From positions 62,001 to 126,000 of the forward strand of contig CAMUKG010000004.1 in assembly GCA_947089425.1 (NCBI GenBank): a stretch of 64,000 bases of DNA. The letters are read 5' to 3'. Under the pieces are notes generated by a model. The model worked only from the letters and a program-made list of their open reading frames with translations, made no database searches and was not told the DNA's origin. Shown here one piece after another: positions 28,482 to 37,076 of the stretch. Source of the DNA: an uncultured Clostridia bacterium (GTDB taxonomy: Bacteria; Bacillota; Clostridia; Christensenellales; Pumilibacteraceae). Position numbers and translations under genes: made by a program. Every line of letters begins with the position of its first letter. Position 1 is the first letter of the stretch.

Positions 28482-28516
28482 ACACAGAATATGTTATTCT
28501 GCGTACTTTTTCGAAA
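28482..28516 (-). repeat. Right inverted repeat (recombination site) of the invertible segment
   Basis: ACACAGAATATGTTATTCT at 28482-28500 is the exact reverse complement of the left core (19 of 19). The outer block TTTTTCGAAA at 28507-28516 is the reverse complement of the left outer block, offset by 1 bp. Confidence 0.85.
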
Positions 28517-28542
28517 TGAAAAAAATTGTTTCGGAGGAGAAC

Positions 28543-29535
28543 ATGAAAAAGAAATTTTCGATTATTGTTTGCACGATTTTGTGCGCGGTTTTCTCGGCGC
28601 TTTGCCTATCGGGTTGCGGTTTTTTCGACGACGGCAAAACGGATTTGGGAACTACTTCAGAGGGGTATAAATACACGTACATTAACGGCGGAATCGGCGT
28701 AGACGAGGGGGGAATCGGCTATATGTTGGTGGAAGACGGAGGCAAAAAAGAGTTTAAAATTGCTTATCCGACTTTCCATGACACAACTTTGCCTCTTAAA
28801 CATATTCTTACCGAAATAGACGGGCTACCCGTAACTTGCGTCGAGTCGCTTGGCGGAATGCACTATGTAAAGGAAATAGTAATTCCCGAAGGAATAACGA
28901 AAATAAACGGCGGGGCTTTTATGTATAACGAAGCGCTTGAAAGTATTTCTTTGCCTGATAGCCTTATCACGCTCGGTAGCGCATTCCCTTATTGTAAATC
29001 TCTCAAAAGCCTAACTATTCCGAAAAACGTGACGTGGCTCGGCAACTCAATTTGTAACGGATTGAAAGCTCTGCAAAGCGTGTCATTTCCGGGCGGCATA
29101 AAAAAAGTTCCGCAACAGTCGTGCCAAGATTGCGTTTCGCTTACGAGCGTCACGCTCGGCGAGGGCATAGAAACAATAGGCGAAAGGGCGTTTTGTTTTT
29201 GCACCCATCTTGAAAGCATAACTTTGCCCGACAGTCTTAACGTGATAGAAAAAGAAGCTTTCAAATATTGTTTTAAACTGAAATCGATTACGTTCCCCGA
29301 AAAGGTGCAAGAAGTGGGCGAGTTGGCATTCCATGATTGCGGGGCTCTCGAAAGTATAACGATAAATAACAAGACTATGAAAATGGGCAAAAACGTTTTT
29401 CTCGAATGTCCGAACATAAAGATTATAACTTTTAACGGCACGCAGGCGGAGTGGCAAGCTTTCGAAGAAGCGAACAGCGGCACCACGCGTAGCGTAACAA
29501 TTCGTTGCACCGACGGCGACATAGTTAAAAAGTAA
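28543..29535 (+). CDS. BspA-like leucine-rich-repeat lipoprotein
   Basis: A 330-residue surface lipoprotein. The signal peptide MKKKFSIIVCTILCAVFSAL is followed by the lipobox LSGC. From about residue 90 there are at least eight LRR_5 (BspA/Treponema-type) repeats of about 23 residues (CTHLESITLPDSLNVIEKEA, CFKLKSITFPEKVQEVGELA, and so on). BspA-like proteins often bind host proteins or other bacteria. The GGAGGAG at 28533-28539 fits the ATG at 28543; an upstream in-frame ATG at 28516 has no ribosome site. Its promoter lies in the invertible segment, so it is probably phase variable. A bidirectional terminator follows. Confidence 0.92.
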   Translation: MKKKFSIIVCTILCAVFSALCLSGCGFFDDGKTDLGTTSEGYKYTYINGGIGVDEGGIGYMLVEDGGKKEFKIAYPTFHDTTLPLKHILTEIDGLPVTCVESLGGMHYVKEIVIPEGITKINGGAFMYNEALESISLPDSLITLGSAFPYCKSLKSLTIPKNVTWLGNSICNGLKALQSVSFPGGIKKVPQQSCQDCVSLTSVTLGEGIETIGERAFCFCTHLESITLPDSLNVIEKEAFKYCFKLKSITFPEKVQEVGELAFHDCGALESITINNKTMKMGKNVFLECPNIKIITFNGTQAEWQAFEEANSGTTRSVTIRCTDGDIVKK

Positions 29536-29554
29536 GCGCCTAAAATTGCAATAA

Positions 29555-29590
29555 AAAAGAGTTCGCATACAAACTGTGCGAACTCTTTTT
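29555..29590. terminator. Bidirectional terminator between the lipoprotein gene and dnaI
   Basis: Thirteen-bp stem AAAAGAGTTCGCA/TGCGAACTCTTTT (29555-29567, 29577-29589) with A-tract on one side and T-tract on the other. Confidence 0.85.
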
Positions 29591-29594
29591 GCGT

Positions 29595-30485
29595 TTAAAA
29601 AGCTTTTCTTATGTCATTTGCTTTTAGGTATGTGGCGAACGAAAGCGACTTGTCGAACAGACGGCTGTATATTCGCTCACCGTAGCGCGACAGCAATCTT
29701 TCGGGCGTAAGGTTGGTGGTTATGAGAGTGAGTTTGCCCGAAGTGTTTCGCTCGTTGATTACTTGATAAAGATATTCCAAAGTTACGTTTTTCAGTATGC
29801 TTTCGGTGCCCAAGTCGTCTATTATAAGGGCGGAGCAGTGTAACAAAGGTTCGAGAGCTTCCGCTTTGCCGCCGTCGAAACAGGTGTGATATTTCAGGAA
29901 CCTATCGTTCGCCGCAAACGCCGTAAGCGCCATAACGCTAAGCCCACGTTCGAGCAGTCTTTTTGCCGCGCAACCCGCAAGATAAGTTTTGCCGTTGCCC
30001 GTGCCGCCGCCGAGAACAAGGCAACGCTTTTTGTTATTAGGATACGTAGAGCAAATGGTTTCCACTTGCGAAAACAACTTGCGGTAATTTTCTTTTTCGT
30101 CGCCGTAAACCGAAAAATCGACTTCTTCGAACGAATGAAGCGGTATGCCGAGTTCACCGCTATTCGAGCGCACGGCGAGAGCTACGGCGCAATCGCAAAA
30201 TTTTCCGTTCGTTCGCCCCGTGTCGCCGCATATAGGGCAACGGGGCTCGGGGGGAATAAGTCCGAGTTTTTTTCGAATAGCCTCGTTTTTTTCGAGCGTC
30301 TTTTTCAGCTTTTCACCGTTTGTTTTTTCGCCTTTCGCTTCCGAGAGCAAAAGCGCACGCTTTTCGCGTTCGCTCTCCGCAAATTCGGCGTTCGACGCGA
30401 GTAGGTCGAGTTCGGCTTGCTCGTATTCGCGCTTGCGTCTTATATAGTTTGCCGCTATTGCTCGCACGGCTTCGGAATAATTCAT
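29595..30485 (-). CDS. dnaI: Helicase loader ATPase (DnaC/DnaI type)
   Basis: A 296-residue AAA+ helicase loader that places the DnaB ring on DNA at the origin. The N-terminal 75 residues form a charged helical region; a zinc-binding set CPICGDTG and FCDC lies at about 83-98, as in DnaI. Walker A is GGGTGNGKTY near residue 160 and Walker B is LIIDDLGTE near 218; an arginine-rich C-terminal part (RYGERIYSRL) follows. It is downstream of and co-directional with the DnaD-domain gene. Both are needed for primosome assembly, and dnaB is encoded at 43.4 kb. Confidence 0.93.
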   Translation of the reverse strand: MNYSEAVRAIAANYIRRKREYEQAELDLLASNAEFAESEREKRALLLSEAKGEKTNGEKLKKTLEKNEAIRKKLGLIPPEPRCPICGDTGRTNGKFCDCAVALAVRSNSGELGIPLHSFEEVDFSVYGDEKENYRKLFSQVETICSTYPNNKKRCLVLGGGTGNGKTYLAGCAAKRLLERGLSVMALTAFAANDRFLKYHTCFDGGKAEALEPLLHCSALIIDDLGTESILKNVTLEYLYQVINERNTSGKLTLITTNLTPERLLSRYGERIYSRLFDKSLSFATYLKANDIRKAF

Positions 30486-30548
30486 TTTTTACAGTCGTCT
30501 CCCGTTTTTTTTGTGTTATATAAATGCGGTTAGAAATATGCTTTCGGG

Positions 30549-31967
30549 TTACAATTCCTCGTTCAGTTTATCGAATGCCGCGTTTAATTCGTCGGCGGAG
30601 AAGTCGGCAACTACGCGATGTTCGCTCGTTTTTTGCGCGGGCGTTGCCGTTCCCGCTTTTATTGCTTCGTCTTTGGAAGTTATACCTTTGTCGTGCCATG
30701 CGGCAAGCACCGAATTTAAGTAAGATAGAGGATTGTCCGCTTTTTTGGCTATCGTGGCGCCGTACAGTATTACGTCTTTGGGCATTTTCCAACTGAATGT
30801 CCAGGTGCGGTAATAGTCGCGGTCGCGGGTGGATATTTGGCGCGCAACTCCCGCCGCTTCGAATATTTCTTTTATTTCGTCGTCGCTCTTTGCCGCTTCC
30901 GACACAAAGCCCGCAATGCTTTCCGCCGTGACGCAACCTATTTTATAGAATTTTTTTAGCGTGTCGTTCATTGCGTCGAGTGTGCGCAATCCGTGCTTAA
31001 AACAATACTCGGCTACTTTTTCCAAAGTGGTCGCGTCGAACCCCATGTTTAGCCAACTTAAAGTATACGTTTCTATGATATAGTCGAGCTGTTCGTAGTA
31101 AACGCCTATTATACGGTTGACGTTTTTGGCGAGCGAATACAGTTCTTCGCGTCTCTTTTCGTAGTTGTTTATTTCAACGAGCGTGCTGAGGTGCAACTCG
31201 TAGTATTTGGTGAGCTTTGCGTCGAGCATCGCCATGCCGCCTTTTTTAACCGATTTCGCAACGTTTATGACTGTGCCCGAATCAAAACCGAAATTTTTTG
31301 TCCACTTGCTGTAAAGTCTGCGGTCGTCGTGCTCAACGATTCGTTTTCCGAGCGCTTTGGCAACCGCTCTGAGTTCGTCGCCGTACAGTTCGAGCTCGCT
31401 TATTTTTTCACTCACTTTATCGAACGTTATGTAACCTTCGGCGGCAAAATTGCGCGCCACCGTAACTATATAAGGGTAGGTGACGTCGTCCCCTTTGAAC
31501 CGTTTGCAATACCCTATTACGGTGAGCATAGCTTCGATTTCTATGTTGTACGTTTCCATAACGTTGTAATATTCGTTATATTCGCCCGGCAATATATTGC
31601 GGTTTGGAAAAAGCGCGTGAAGTTGCTCGTTGAACGTGCGGTATTTTTCTTTGCTGAATTTGCGTATTTGGCGGTTTCTCGGCACAATGCGAAGATATTC
31701 AATCGAATGAGTTTCGGAGTTTACGTGCACGAGCCCTTGCTCTTGCCAATACAAAAACGCTTCCGATACCGTTTTCGTGTCGGTGAAAAGCCTTGCGGCA
31801 ATGGTCTCTTCGTTGTTTTCGGGGTCGGTTAGCGCAAGATACATTCCCATAAGATAAATTTTAAGGTAATTATCGGGCGCCGACGGCATATATTCCGACA
31901 CGAAAGTGCCGTCGATTGTAAGTTTTTGTCTGCTCGCGAAATCGTCGCTCAGTTTTACCGTTCCCAT
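30549..31967 (-). CDS. DnaD-domain primosome protein
   Basis: A 472-residue protein of the DnaB/DnaD (Firmicute primosome) family. The N-terminal 150 residues form a winged-helix region (LTDPENNEETIAARL, FLYWQEQGLVHV), followed by two DnaD-like helical domains containing YxxxIxxxYxxWxxxG-type elements (YIETYTLSWLNMGFD-like and YYRTWTFSWKM). These proteins remodel origin DNA and recruit the helicase loader. An in-frame start 84 bp upstream is possible, but MGTVKLSDDF with a GGAG site is preferred. In B. subtilis the dnaB-dnaI order is the same as here. Confidence 0.85.
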   Translation of the reverse strand: MGTVKLSDDFASRQKLTIDGTFVSEYMPSAPDNYLKIYLMGMYLALTDPENNEETIAARLFTDTKTVSEAFLYWQEQGLVHVNSETHSIEYLRIVPRNRQIRKFSKEKYRTFNEQLHALFPNRNILPGEYNEYYNVMETYNIEIEAMLTVIGYCKRFKGDDVTYPYIVTVARNFAAEGYITFDKVSEKISELELYGDELRAVAKALGKRIVEHDDRRLYSKWTKNFGFDSGTVINVAKSVKKGGMAMLDAKLTKYYELHLSTLVEINNYEKRREELYSLAKNVNRIIGVYYEQLDYIIETYTLSWLNMGFDATTLEKVAEYCFKHGLRTLDAMNDTLKKFYKIGCVTAESIAGFVSEAAKSDDEIKEIFEAAGVARQISTRDRDYYRTWTFSWKMPKDVILYGATIAKKADNPLSYLNSVLAAWHDKGITSKDEAIKAGTATPAQKTSEHRVVADFSADELNAAFDKLNEEL

Positions 31968-32074
31968 AAGTGCTCCGTGAAATGTCGTTAAAAAAATTTT
32001 GCAATTACTTCCTTGCGGCAAAAATCGTTTTTCGCCCGCAAAAACTTGCAAAGTCTCGCCGTTTTGATATATAA

Positions 32075-32103
32075 TTGAAAAGCGGAGACGTATATACTAT
32101 AAT
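32075..32103 (+). promoter_or_regulatory. Promoter of sbcDC
   Basis: TTGAAA (32075-32080), 17-bp spacer, TATAAT (32098-32103). Confidence 0.65.
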
Positions 32104-32150
32104 ACCACTACGCGAGAAAAAATTCAAGCGTTTTAAGGAAGGGAACGGCG

Positions 32151-33284
32151 TTGAAAATAATTCATACTTCCGACTGGCATCTCGGAAAAAGACTTGAAGG
32201 AAAGAGCAGACTCCCCGAACAGGAGCAAATGCTCGGCGAGCTCGAAAAAGTTGCGCGCAACGCGGGCGTCGACGCTATAATTGTTGCGGGCGACGTTTTC
32301 GACACCGTAAATCCTCCCGCCGAAGCGGAATCGCTCTTTTATTCCGCTTGCCTTTCGTTAAGCCGAATTTGTCCCGTTATAGCTATTGCGGGAAACCACG
32401 ACAATCCCGAGCGGCTTTCGGCGCCGTGCGGCATTGCGAGCGAGTGCGGCATATTGCTCGGCGGTTCGCTAAACTATAAAAACGTTAAAGAGCCGTTTTG
32501 CGGCGGAGAGGGATTTGTGTCGCTCAAAAAAGGGGGCGAGCGGGTGAATATGGCGCTTTTGCCGTATCCGTCGCTTGCGAGAATGTCGCAACTCGGATAT
32601 TTGCCACAGCCTGAAAAGAGCTATTCGGAAAACGTGCGCGATTGGCTTTCGTTGTGTTCGTGCGGCTTTACGGCGAGCGACTGCAATATTACCGTAAGTC
32701 ATATTTTCATGTCGGGGAGCGAGAGAGCGAACGACGAAGCCGAACTCGGAACGGCGGCGCTTTTGCCGCTCGACGTGTTGCCGAACGCCCACTATTCGGC
32801 GCTCGGGCATGTGCACAAGCCGCAATGCGTCAGTAAGTCGCGCGCGTGTTATTACAGCGGGAGTCCGCTTGCGTATTCGTTCGACGACGGCGGCGGAAAA
32901 TTTTTCAATCTTTTAAATACTTCGCCCGCGTCGGTGAGAGTGGAGAAAATTCCGATTGGGTCGGGGCGGCGGCTCGTTACCGTAACCGCCAAAAGCTTCG
33001 ACGAGTGCATGGAAAAGCTCAAAGAGAACGTGGGCGCGCTCGTTCGCGTTCTTTACGACAGCCCCGTTCCGCTGAGCTCCGGCAAATACGCCGAAATGCG
33101 CGGCTGTGAAAACTTCGTTACGCTCAAAAATATTTATCTTGTGCCCAAGCGAGTTGCCGCCGAAAAAAAGACGCGCACCGACGCCGAACTTTTCGCCGAG
33201 TTTTACGAAGCGCAATTTTCTGAAAAGCCGTCGTCGAGCATGATTGCGTTATTTAATAAAGCCATGAACGGAGAAAAAATTTGA
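32151..33284 (+). CDS. sbcD: Exonuclease SbcD (Mre11 family)
   Basis: Metallophosphoesterase subunit, 377 residues, of the SbcCD nuclease that cuts hairpins and processes double-strand breaks. Metal-binding motifs: HTSDWHLGK at the N-terminus, AGDVFDT near 48, AGNHDNPERL near 83, and HIFMSG and LGHVHKPQ near 186 and 222. The start is TTG with a GGAAGGGAA ribosome site 8 bp before. The stop overlaps a small inverted repeat that separates it from sbcC. Confidence 0.96.
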   Translation: MKIIHTSDWHLGKRLEGKSRLPEQEQMLGELEKVARNAGVDAIIVAGDVFDTVNPPAEAESLFYSACLSLSRICPVIAIAGNHDNPERLSAPCGIASECGILLGGSLNYKNVKEPFCGGEGFVSLKKGGERVNMALLPYPSLARMSQLGYLPQPEKSYSENVRDWLSLCSCGFTASDCNITVSHIFMSGSERANDEAELGTAALLPLDVLPNAHYSALGHVHKPQCVSKSRACYYSGSPLAYSFDDGGGKFFNLLNTSPASVRVEKIPIGSGRRLVTVTAKSFDECMEKLKENVGALVRVLYDSPVPLSSGKYAEMRGCENFVTLKNIYLVPKRVAAEKKTRTDAELFAEFYEAQFSEKPSSSMIALFNKAMNGEKI

Positions 33285-33304
33285 AAGCGCGATTGCTCTT
33301 TCAA
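33281..33304. repeat. Short palindrome related to the interspersed repeats
   Basis: TTGAAAGCGCGATTGCTCTTTCAA; ends TTGAAAG/CTTTCAA pair. The left end is the same as in the elements at 5531 and 38442 (TTGAAAGCGCG), so this may be a minimal, internally deleted copy. It contains the sbcD stop. Confidence 0.5.
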
Positions 33305-33339
33305 AAATATCAAATTTTAAGGAGGTCACGGTAGCAAAA

Positions 33340-36000
33340 ATGAAACCGTTAAAACTTACCGTAGAGGGAATAAACAGTTTTGTAGCCGAGCGGACGGTGG
33401 ATTTCGAACAGCTTTCGCAAAACGGCATTTTTTGCATTTGCGGACCTACGGGGAGCGGCAAAACCACCGTTCTCGATTGCGTTATTTTGGCGCTTTACGC
33501 ACCGTCTAATCATAATCGCGGCACGCTTAAAGACTACATAAACACCAAGTGCGAAAAGGGAAAAATAACTCTCGACTTCGTGTCGGACGGCGTGCGCTAC
33601 AGCGTTTATCGCGAGCTTCGTCGCAATTCGTCGAGCGCGGCGCGTCTCACTAACCTCGACACGGGCGAGGTTCTTGCCGACAAAGCGGACAGCGTGACCG
33701 AGCGTATAAAGGGCATGTTAAAGCTTGACAAAGACGACTTCACCAAAGTTGTGGTATTAGAGCAGGGCAAATTCGCCGAGTTCATGCAAATGAAAAAGTC
33801 GGAGAGAGTGCGAACGGTTGCAAAGCTTTTCAGCCTCGAAAGATTCGAAAAACTCAAAAAGACGGTTGCAGACGCGTGTAATAACTGCGACAAAGAACTA
33901 AGCGCCGTGAGCTTGGCGCTTATGCAATACGACGGCGTCACCGAAGCCGCTTTTTCGGAAGCTAAAAAGGAGAAGAACGAAACCGAAAAACTGTGCGCCG
34001 AAAAGCAGGCGGAAGCGGACAAATTAGACGCCGATATAAAACAAAAAGAAAAGCTGTGCGAAGCCGCCGAAAGGAGAGCGAATTCCGAAAAGAATTTAAC
34101 GGACGCTCTCGCTCGGCTCAAAGAAGAAGCGGCGGAGAAAGAGCTTGCCGCGACCGCGCGCGAAAAGTGCGAAAAGGAAAAAGATTCTCTTGCCGAGTTG
34201 AAGAAAAAGAGCGACGCCGCGCACGTCGCGCTTTCGCAAATAAAAGAATGCGAGCGCGACGGAAAAGAAGCGGAAGAGCTCGAAAGCAAGCGGGGCAATC
34301 TTTTGGAGCGGCACAAACAGGCTACGGAGAAAATAAAAAACTACGGTGCGCGGCTGAAAGAAATTGCGGCGGCGCAAGCCGAGAGAGAAAAGAAAATTGC
34401 CGAGCTTGCGGCTAAAATAGAAACAGAATATTCGCTCGAAAGCAAAACTGAAGCGGGTTTTGCCGCCGTGAAAATCAAAGCGCAAACCGACTCCGAGAAA
34501 CTCAAAGAGACTTCGGCGAAAAAGAGCGAAGCCGAAAAAAAGGTTAAAGCGGAAATGTCGCTCGCCGAAACTCTGTTTAAAGAGCAAAACAGGTTGGAGA
34601 GCGAAGCCGATAGGGTAAAAAACGAGCTTGCGGAAGTCAAGAAGCAATACGAGACGGCGAGAGTTTTAAATGCCGCCGCCGCCGTTCGCGGCGCGCTTAA
34701 CAGCGGCGAGCGTTGCCCCGTGTGCGGCGGGGAATATCACGGCGACGTTGCGCCTCAATGCGAGCGCGCGGGCGAGCTTGCCAAGTTGCAAAAAGGATGC
34801 GACGGTTTGGAACTGAAAGCAAAAGAAATTGCGCAAAAACTCAACGTAAACGGAGCGGAGTACGCTCGCCGCACCGAAGCGCTTTCGGCGGCAAAACGAA
34901 GTTTGGCGGAGTGCGAGCAAACCCTTTCTTTGTTCGGCGGAAATCCGAGCGAAGTTGCGGAGCTGGCGAAACTCGGCGAGGCGCAAGCAAAAGATTTTGC
35001 CGAATCGGAAAAAGAGCGCGCCGAGCTTTCGGCAAAGCTCGCTTTCGCCGAAACCGAACTCGAATCGATTACCGAAGAGGGCACAAAAATACGCGACGAC
35101 ATAAACAAACTCAAAGCTAAAATAGCCGAACGGTTGGGCGAAAAGACTCTCGAAGCCGCGCAAAAAGAAGCGGAGTTCGCCATCGAAGAATACGAACGGG
35201 CGAATAAAGCGCACGCGGAAAAAGACGAGGCTTTGCGCAAAAAAGAATCCGAACTCGCGGCGATTGAAGCAAGTTTGCGAGCAAAAGCGGAAGCGGAACG
35301 TAAACTCCTTTCCTCTTTGCCCGCCGAGCCGTTTAACCGCAACGAGTTTTTAGCCGCAAAGTCCGCTCTCGAAAAAATAAAAGAAGTACTTTCCGCGCTC
35401 AAAGAAAAGAGCGGGCGGCTTCAAAACGAAATGGAAAGGTTGCGCGAAAGTTTGCAAAAGAAAAAAGAACTCGCGCAAACCAAAAAGGAATTTGCGGCGA
35501 AGCAAGAGGAACTTATAAAACTCAATAAATGCGTGGCGGGAGAAAACAAGCTGTTTTCTTTCGTCGCCGAAGAATATGTGCAATCGTTCACTTATGCGGC
35601 GAGCGAAACGCTGTCGTCGCTGTCGGGCGGCAAATACACCCTCGTTTACGACGACGGCGACTTTTGGGTGGAAGACTTTTTTGCCGATAACGCGCGCCGC
35701 AAGGTTAAAACGTTGTCGGGCGGCGAGACGTTTTTGGCGAGCCTAAGCATAGCTATGGCAATATCGGGGGCGATAGCTTCGCAAAATTACGAGTTTTTCT
35801 TTATAGACGAAGGGTTCGGCACTTTGCACGAGCGCGCAATGGAGACAGTAACCGAAGCGCTTATAAAATTGTCGCGCGATACAACGGTGGGCATAGTTAC
35901 GCACCGTTCCGAGCTTGCCGACAGAATTCCGGCACGTCTTACCGTAATTCCCGCAACGGAAGACGAGGGAAGCGACTTAATATACAGCGCGGGCATATAA
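33340..36000 (+). CDS. sbcC: Exonuclease SbcC (Rad50/SMC-like ATPase)
   Basis: An 886-residue ABC-type ATPase that pairs with SbcD. Walker A GPTGSGKTT near residue 35; long coiled coils of about 170-420 and 530-745 on either side of the zinc hook CPVCGGEYH near residue 462; ABC signature LSGGETFLASLS near 796; Walker B FFFIDEGFGT near 825. The whole protein is present, although slightly shorter in the coils than in E. coli. The GGAGGT site lies 13 bp before the ATG, slightly far. It directly follows sbcD. Confidence 0.96.
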   Translation: MKPLKLTVEGINSFVAERTVDFEQLSQNGIFCICGPTGSGKTTVLDCVILALYAPSNHNRGTLKDYINTKCEKGKITLDFVSDGVRYSVYRELRRNSSSAARLTNLDTGEVLADKADSVTERIKGMLKLDKDDFTKVVVLEQGKFAEFMQMKKSERVRTVAKLFSLERFEKLKKTVADACNNCDKELSAVSLALMQYDGVTEAAFSEAKKEKNETEKLCAEKQAEADKLDADIKQKEKLCEAAERRANSEKNLTDALARLKEEAAEKELAATAREKCEKEKDSLAELKKKSDAAHVALSQIKECERDGKEAEELESKRGNLLERHKQATEKIKNYGARLKEIAAAQAEREKKIAELAAKIETEYSLESKTEAGFAAVKIKAQTDSEKLKETSAKKSEAEKKVKAEMSLAETLFKEQNRLESEADRVKNELAEVKKQYETARVLNAAAAVRGALNSGERCPVCGGEYHGDVAPQCERAGELAKLQKGCDGLELKAKEIAQKLNVNGAEYARRTEALSAAKRSLAECEQTLSLFGGNPSEVAELAKLGEAQAKDFAESEKERAELSAKLAFAETELESITEEGTKIRDDINKLKAKIAERLGEKTLEAAQKEAEFAIEEYERANKAHAEKDEALRKKESELAAIEASLRAKAEAERKLLSSLPAEPFNRNEFLAAKSALEKIKEVLSALKEKSGRLQNEMERLRESLQKKKELAQTKKEFAAKQEELIKLNKCVAGENKLFSFVAEEYVQSFTYAASETLSSLSGGKYTLVYDDGDFWVEDFFADNARRKVKTLSGGETFLASLSIAMAISGAIASQNYEFFFIDEGFGTLHERAMETVTEALIKLSRDTTVGIVTHRSELADRIPARLTVIPATEDEGSDLIYSAGI

Positions 36001-36085
36001 ACATAGCAGTTCGTGTTCGAACCCGTATTTGGATATAAAATGCTCTGCTTGATACGTAAAAAAAATTGCTGTTCGTTTGTTTTAC

Positions 36086-36115
36086 TTTACATTGCGCGGG
36101 GAATTATGCTATACT
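36086..36115 (+). promoter_or_regulatory. Promoter of the 36.2-38.4 kb operon
   Basis: TTTACA (36086-36091), 18-bp spacer, TATACT (36110-36115). Confidence 0.6.
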
Positions 36116-36166
36116 AATCAAGTATATTGCGCTCGCACCGGGTGTGGGCAAAAACACGGAGCATAT

Positions 36167-36802
36167 ATGACAGACGTATTCGGCAAAGAAGAAAAGGCGG
36201 CGGCTCGGCGCGAAAAGAAGTTCTTATTTTGGACTTGGTTTGCCGTGCTGATTGCGGTTGCCGCAATCGTGGCAACGCTCATAACCGTTAGCGTTTATAT
36301 GGTGGAAGTGCAAAGAAACAGAGGGTTCACCTTTTTGTTCGGCGCGATTTCGGCAATAGTCGCGATTGCTTTTTCGTGTTACAGTCTGTTTTTCTTTTCT
36401 ATAAAATATAGACTCACTCGCAAATACGTGGCTATGCTCAAAGATATGGAGCGCGGCTTAAAAGACACTTTCGAAGGCAAATTTTTGGGATACGACGACA
36501 GCATAGGAATGAAAGACGGCGTGTATTTTTATTCTATGCTATTAAAAACCCGTCCTTTGCGGCGCGGCGACATCGACGAAAGAAAACTGCTAATCGAATA
36601 CACCGTGCCCAAAATAGAGCTTGCGGAGGGTACGAAATTAAAACTTGTGAGCCATGCGAATATTTTAATGGCTTATGAAATTCTTTCCGTTCCCGAAACG
36701 GACGCAAGCGTGTCGGTGAAGAGGGAGAAAGGCGAAGAAAACTCGGTTGCCGAAAATGAAATGCAAGAACAAGAAATAATGATAGAGGACAAAAAAGAAT
36801 GA
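36167..36802 (+). CDS. Two-span membrane protein, function unknown
   Basis: A 211-residue protein with two membrane segments near the N-terminus (FWTWFAVLIAVAAIVATLIT and FLFGAISAIVAIAFSCYSLF), followed by a cytoplasmic or external domain of about 110 residues (GKFLGYDDSIGMKDGVYFYS, TKLKLVSHANILMAYEI) and a Glu-rich tail. GGAG site 5 bp before the ATG; earlier in-frame starts lie inside the promoter. The stop overlaps the ACT-gene start (ATGA), so the three genes to 38.4 kb are one operon. No family recognised. Confidence 0.75.
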   Translation: MTDVFGKEEKAAARREKKFLFWTWFAVLIAVAAIVATLITVSVYMVEVQRNRGFTFLFGAISAIVAIAFSCYSLFFFSIKYRLTRKYVAMLKDMERGLKDTFEGKFLGYDDSIGMKDGVYFYSMLLKTRPLRRGDIDERKLLIEYTVPKIELAEGTKLKLVSHANILMAYEILSVPETDASVSVKREKGEENSVAENEMQEQEIMIEDKKE

Positions 36803-37062
36803 AAGCGGTCGTTACCGTAGTGGGCAAAGACAAATCGGGCATAATAGCGCGAGTAACCGAATATTTGGCTAAAAAGGGCGCGAACGTGGAAGACATAAGT
36901 CAAACGGTGCTTCAAAATTATTTCGCCATGATAATGCTTGTGGAAACGGGCTCTATGCAAATAGGCGAACTGCGTAAGGGTGCCGAAGAGCTTGGAAAGT
37001 CTATCGGAGTGGACATATCCATTCAGCATGAAGACGTGTTTTCGGCAATGCACAGGATTTAA
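36799..37062 (+). CDS. ACT domain protein (UPF0237)
   Basis: An 87-residue single ACT domain ([32 protein letters not shown]), the regulatory fold that binds amino acids. Proteins of this family are nearly always encoded before a UPF0210 gene, as here (15 bp). A ligand is not known. Translationally coupled to the membrane protein before it. Confidence 0.92.
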   Translation: MKAVVTVVGKDKSGIIARVTEYLAKKGANVEDISQTVLQNYFAMIMLVETGSMQIGELRKGAEELGKSIGVDISIQHEDVFSAMHRI

Positions 37063-37076
37063 GCTTAGAGGCGCGC

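Noticed and set aside
28255-28485. Minus-strand gene of 76 codons overlapping the recombinase end
   Set aside because: No ribosome site and no homology as a gene by itself; interpreted as the open frame of the invertible segment.
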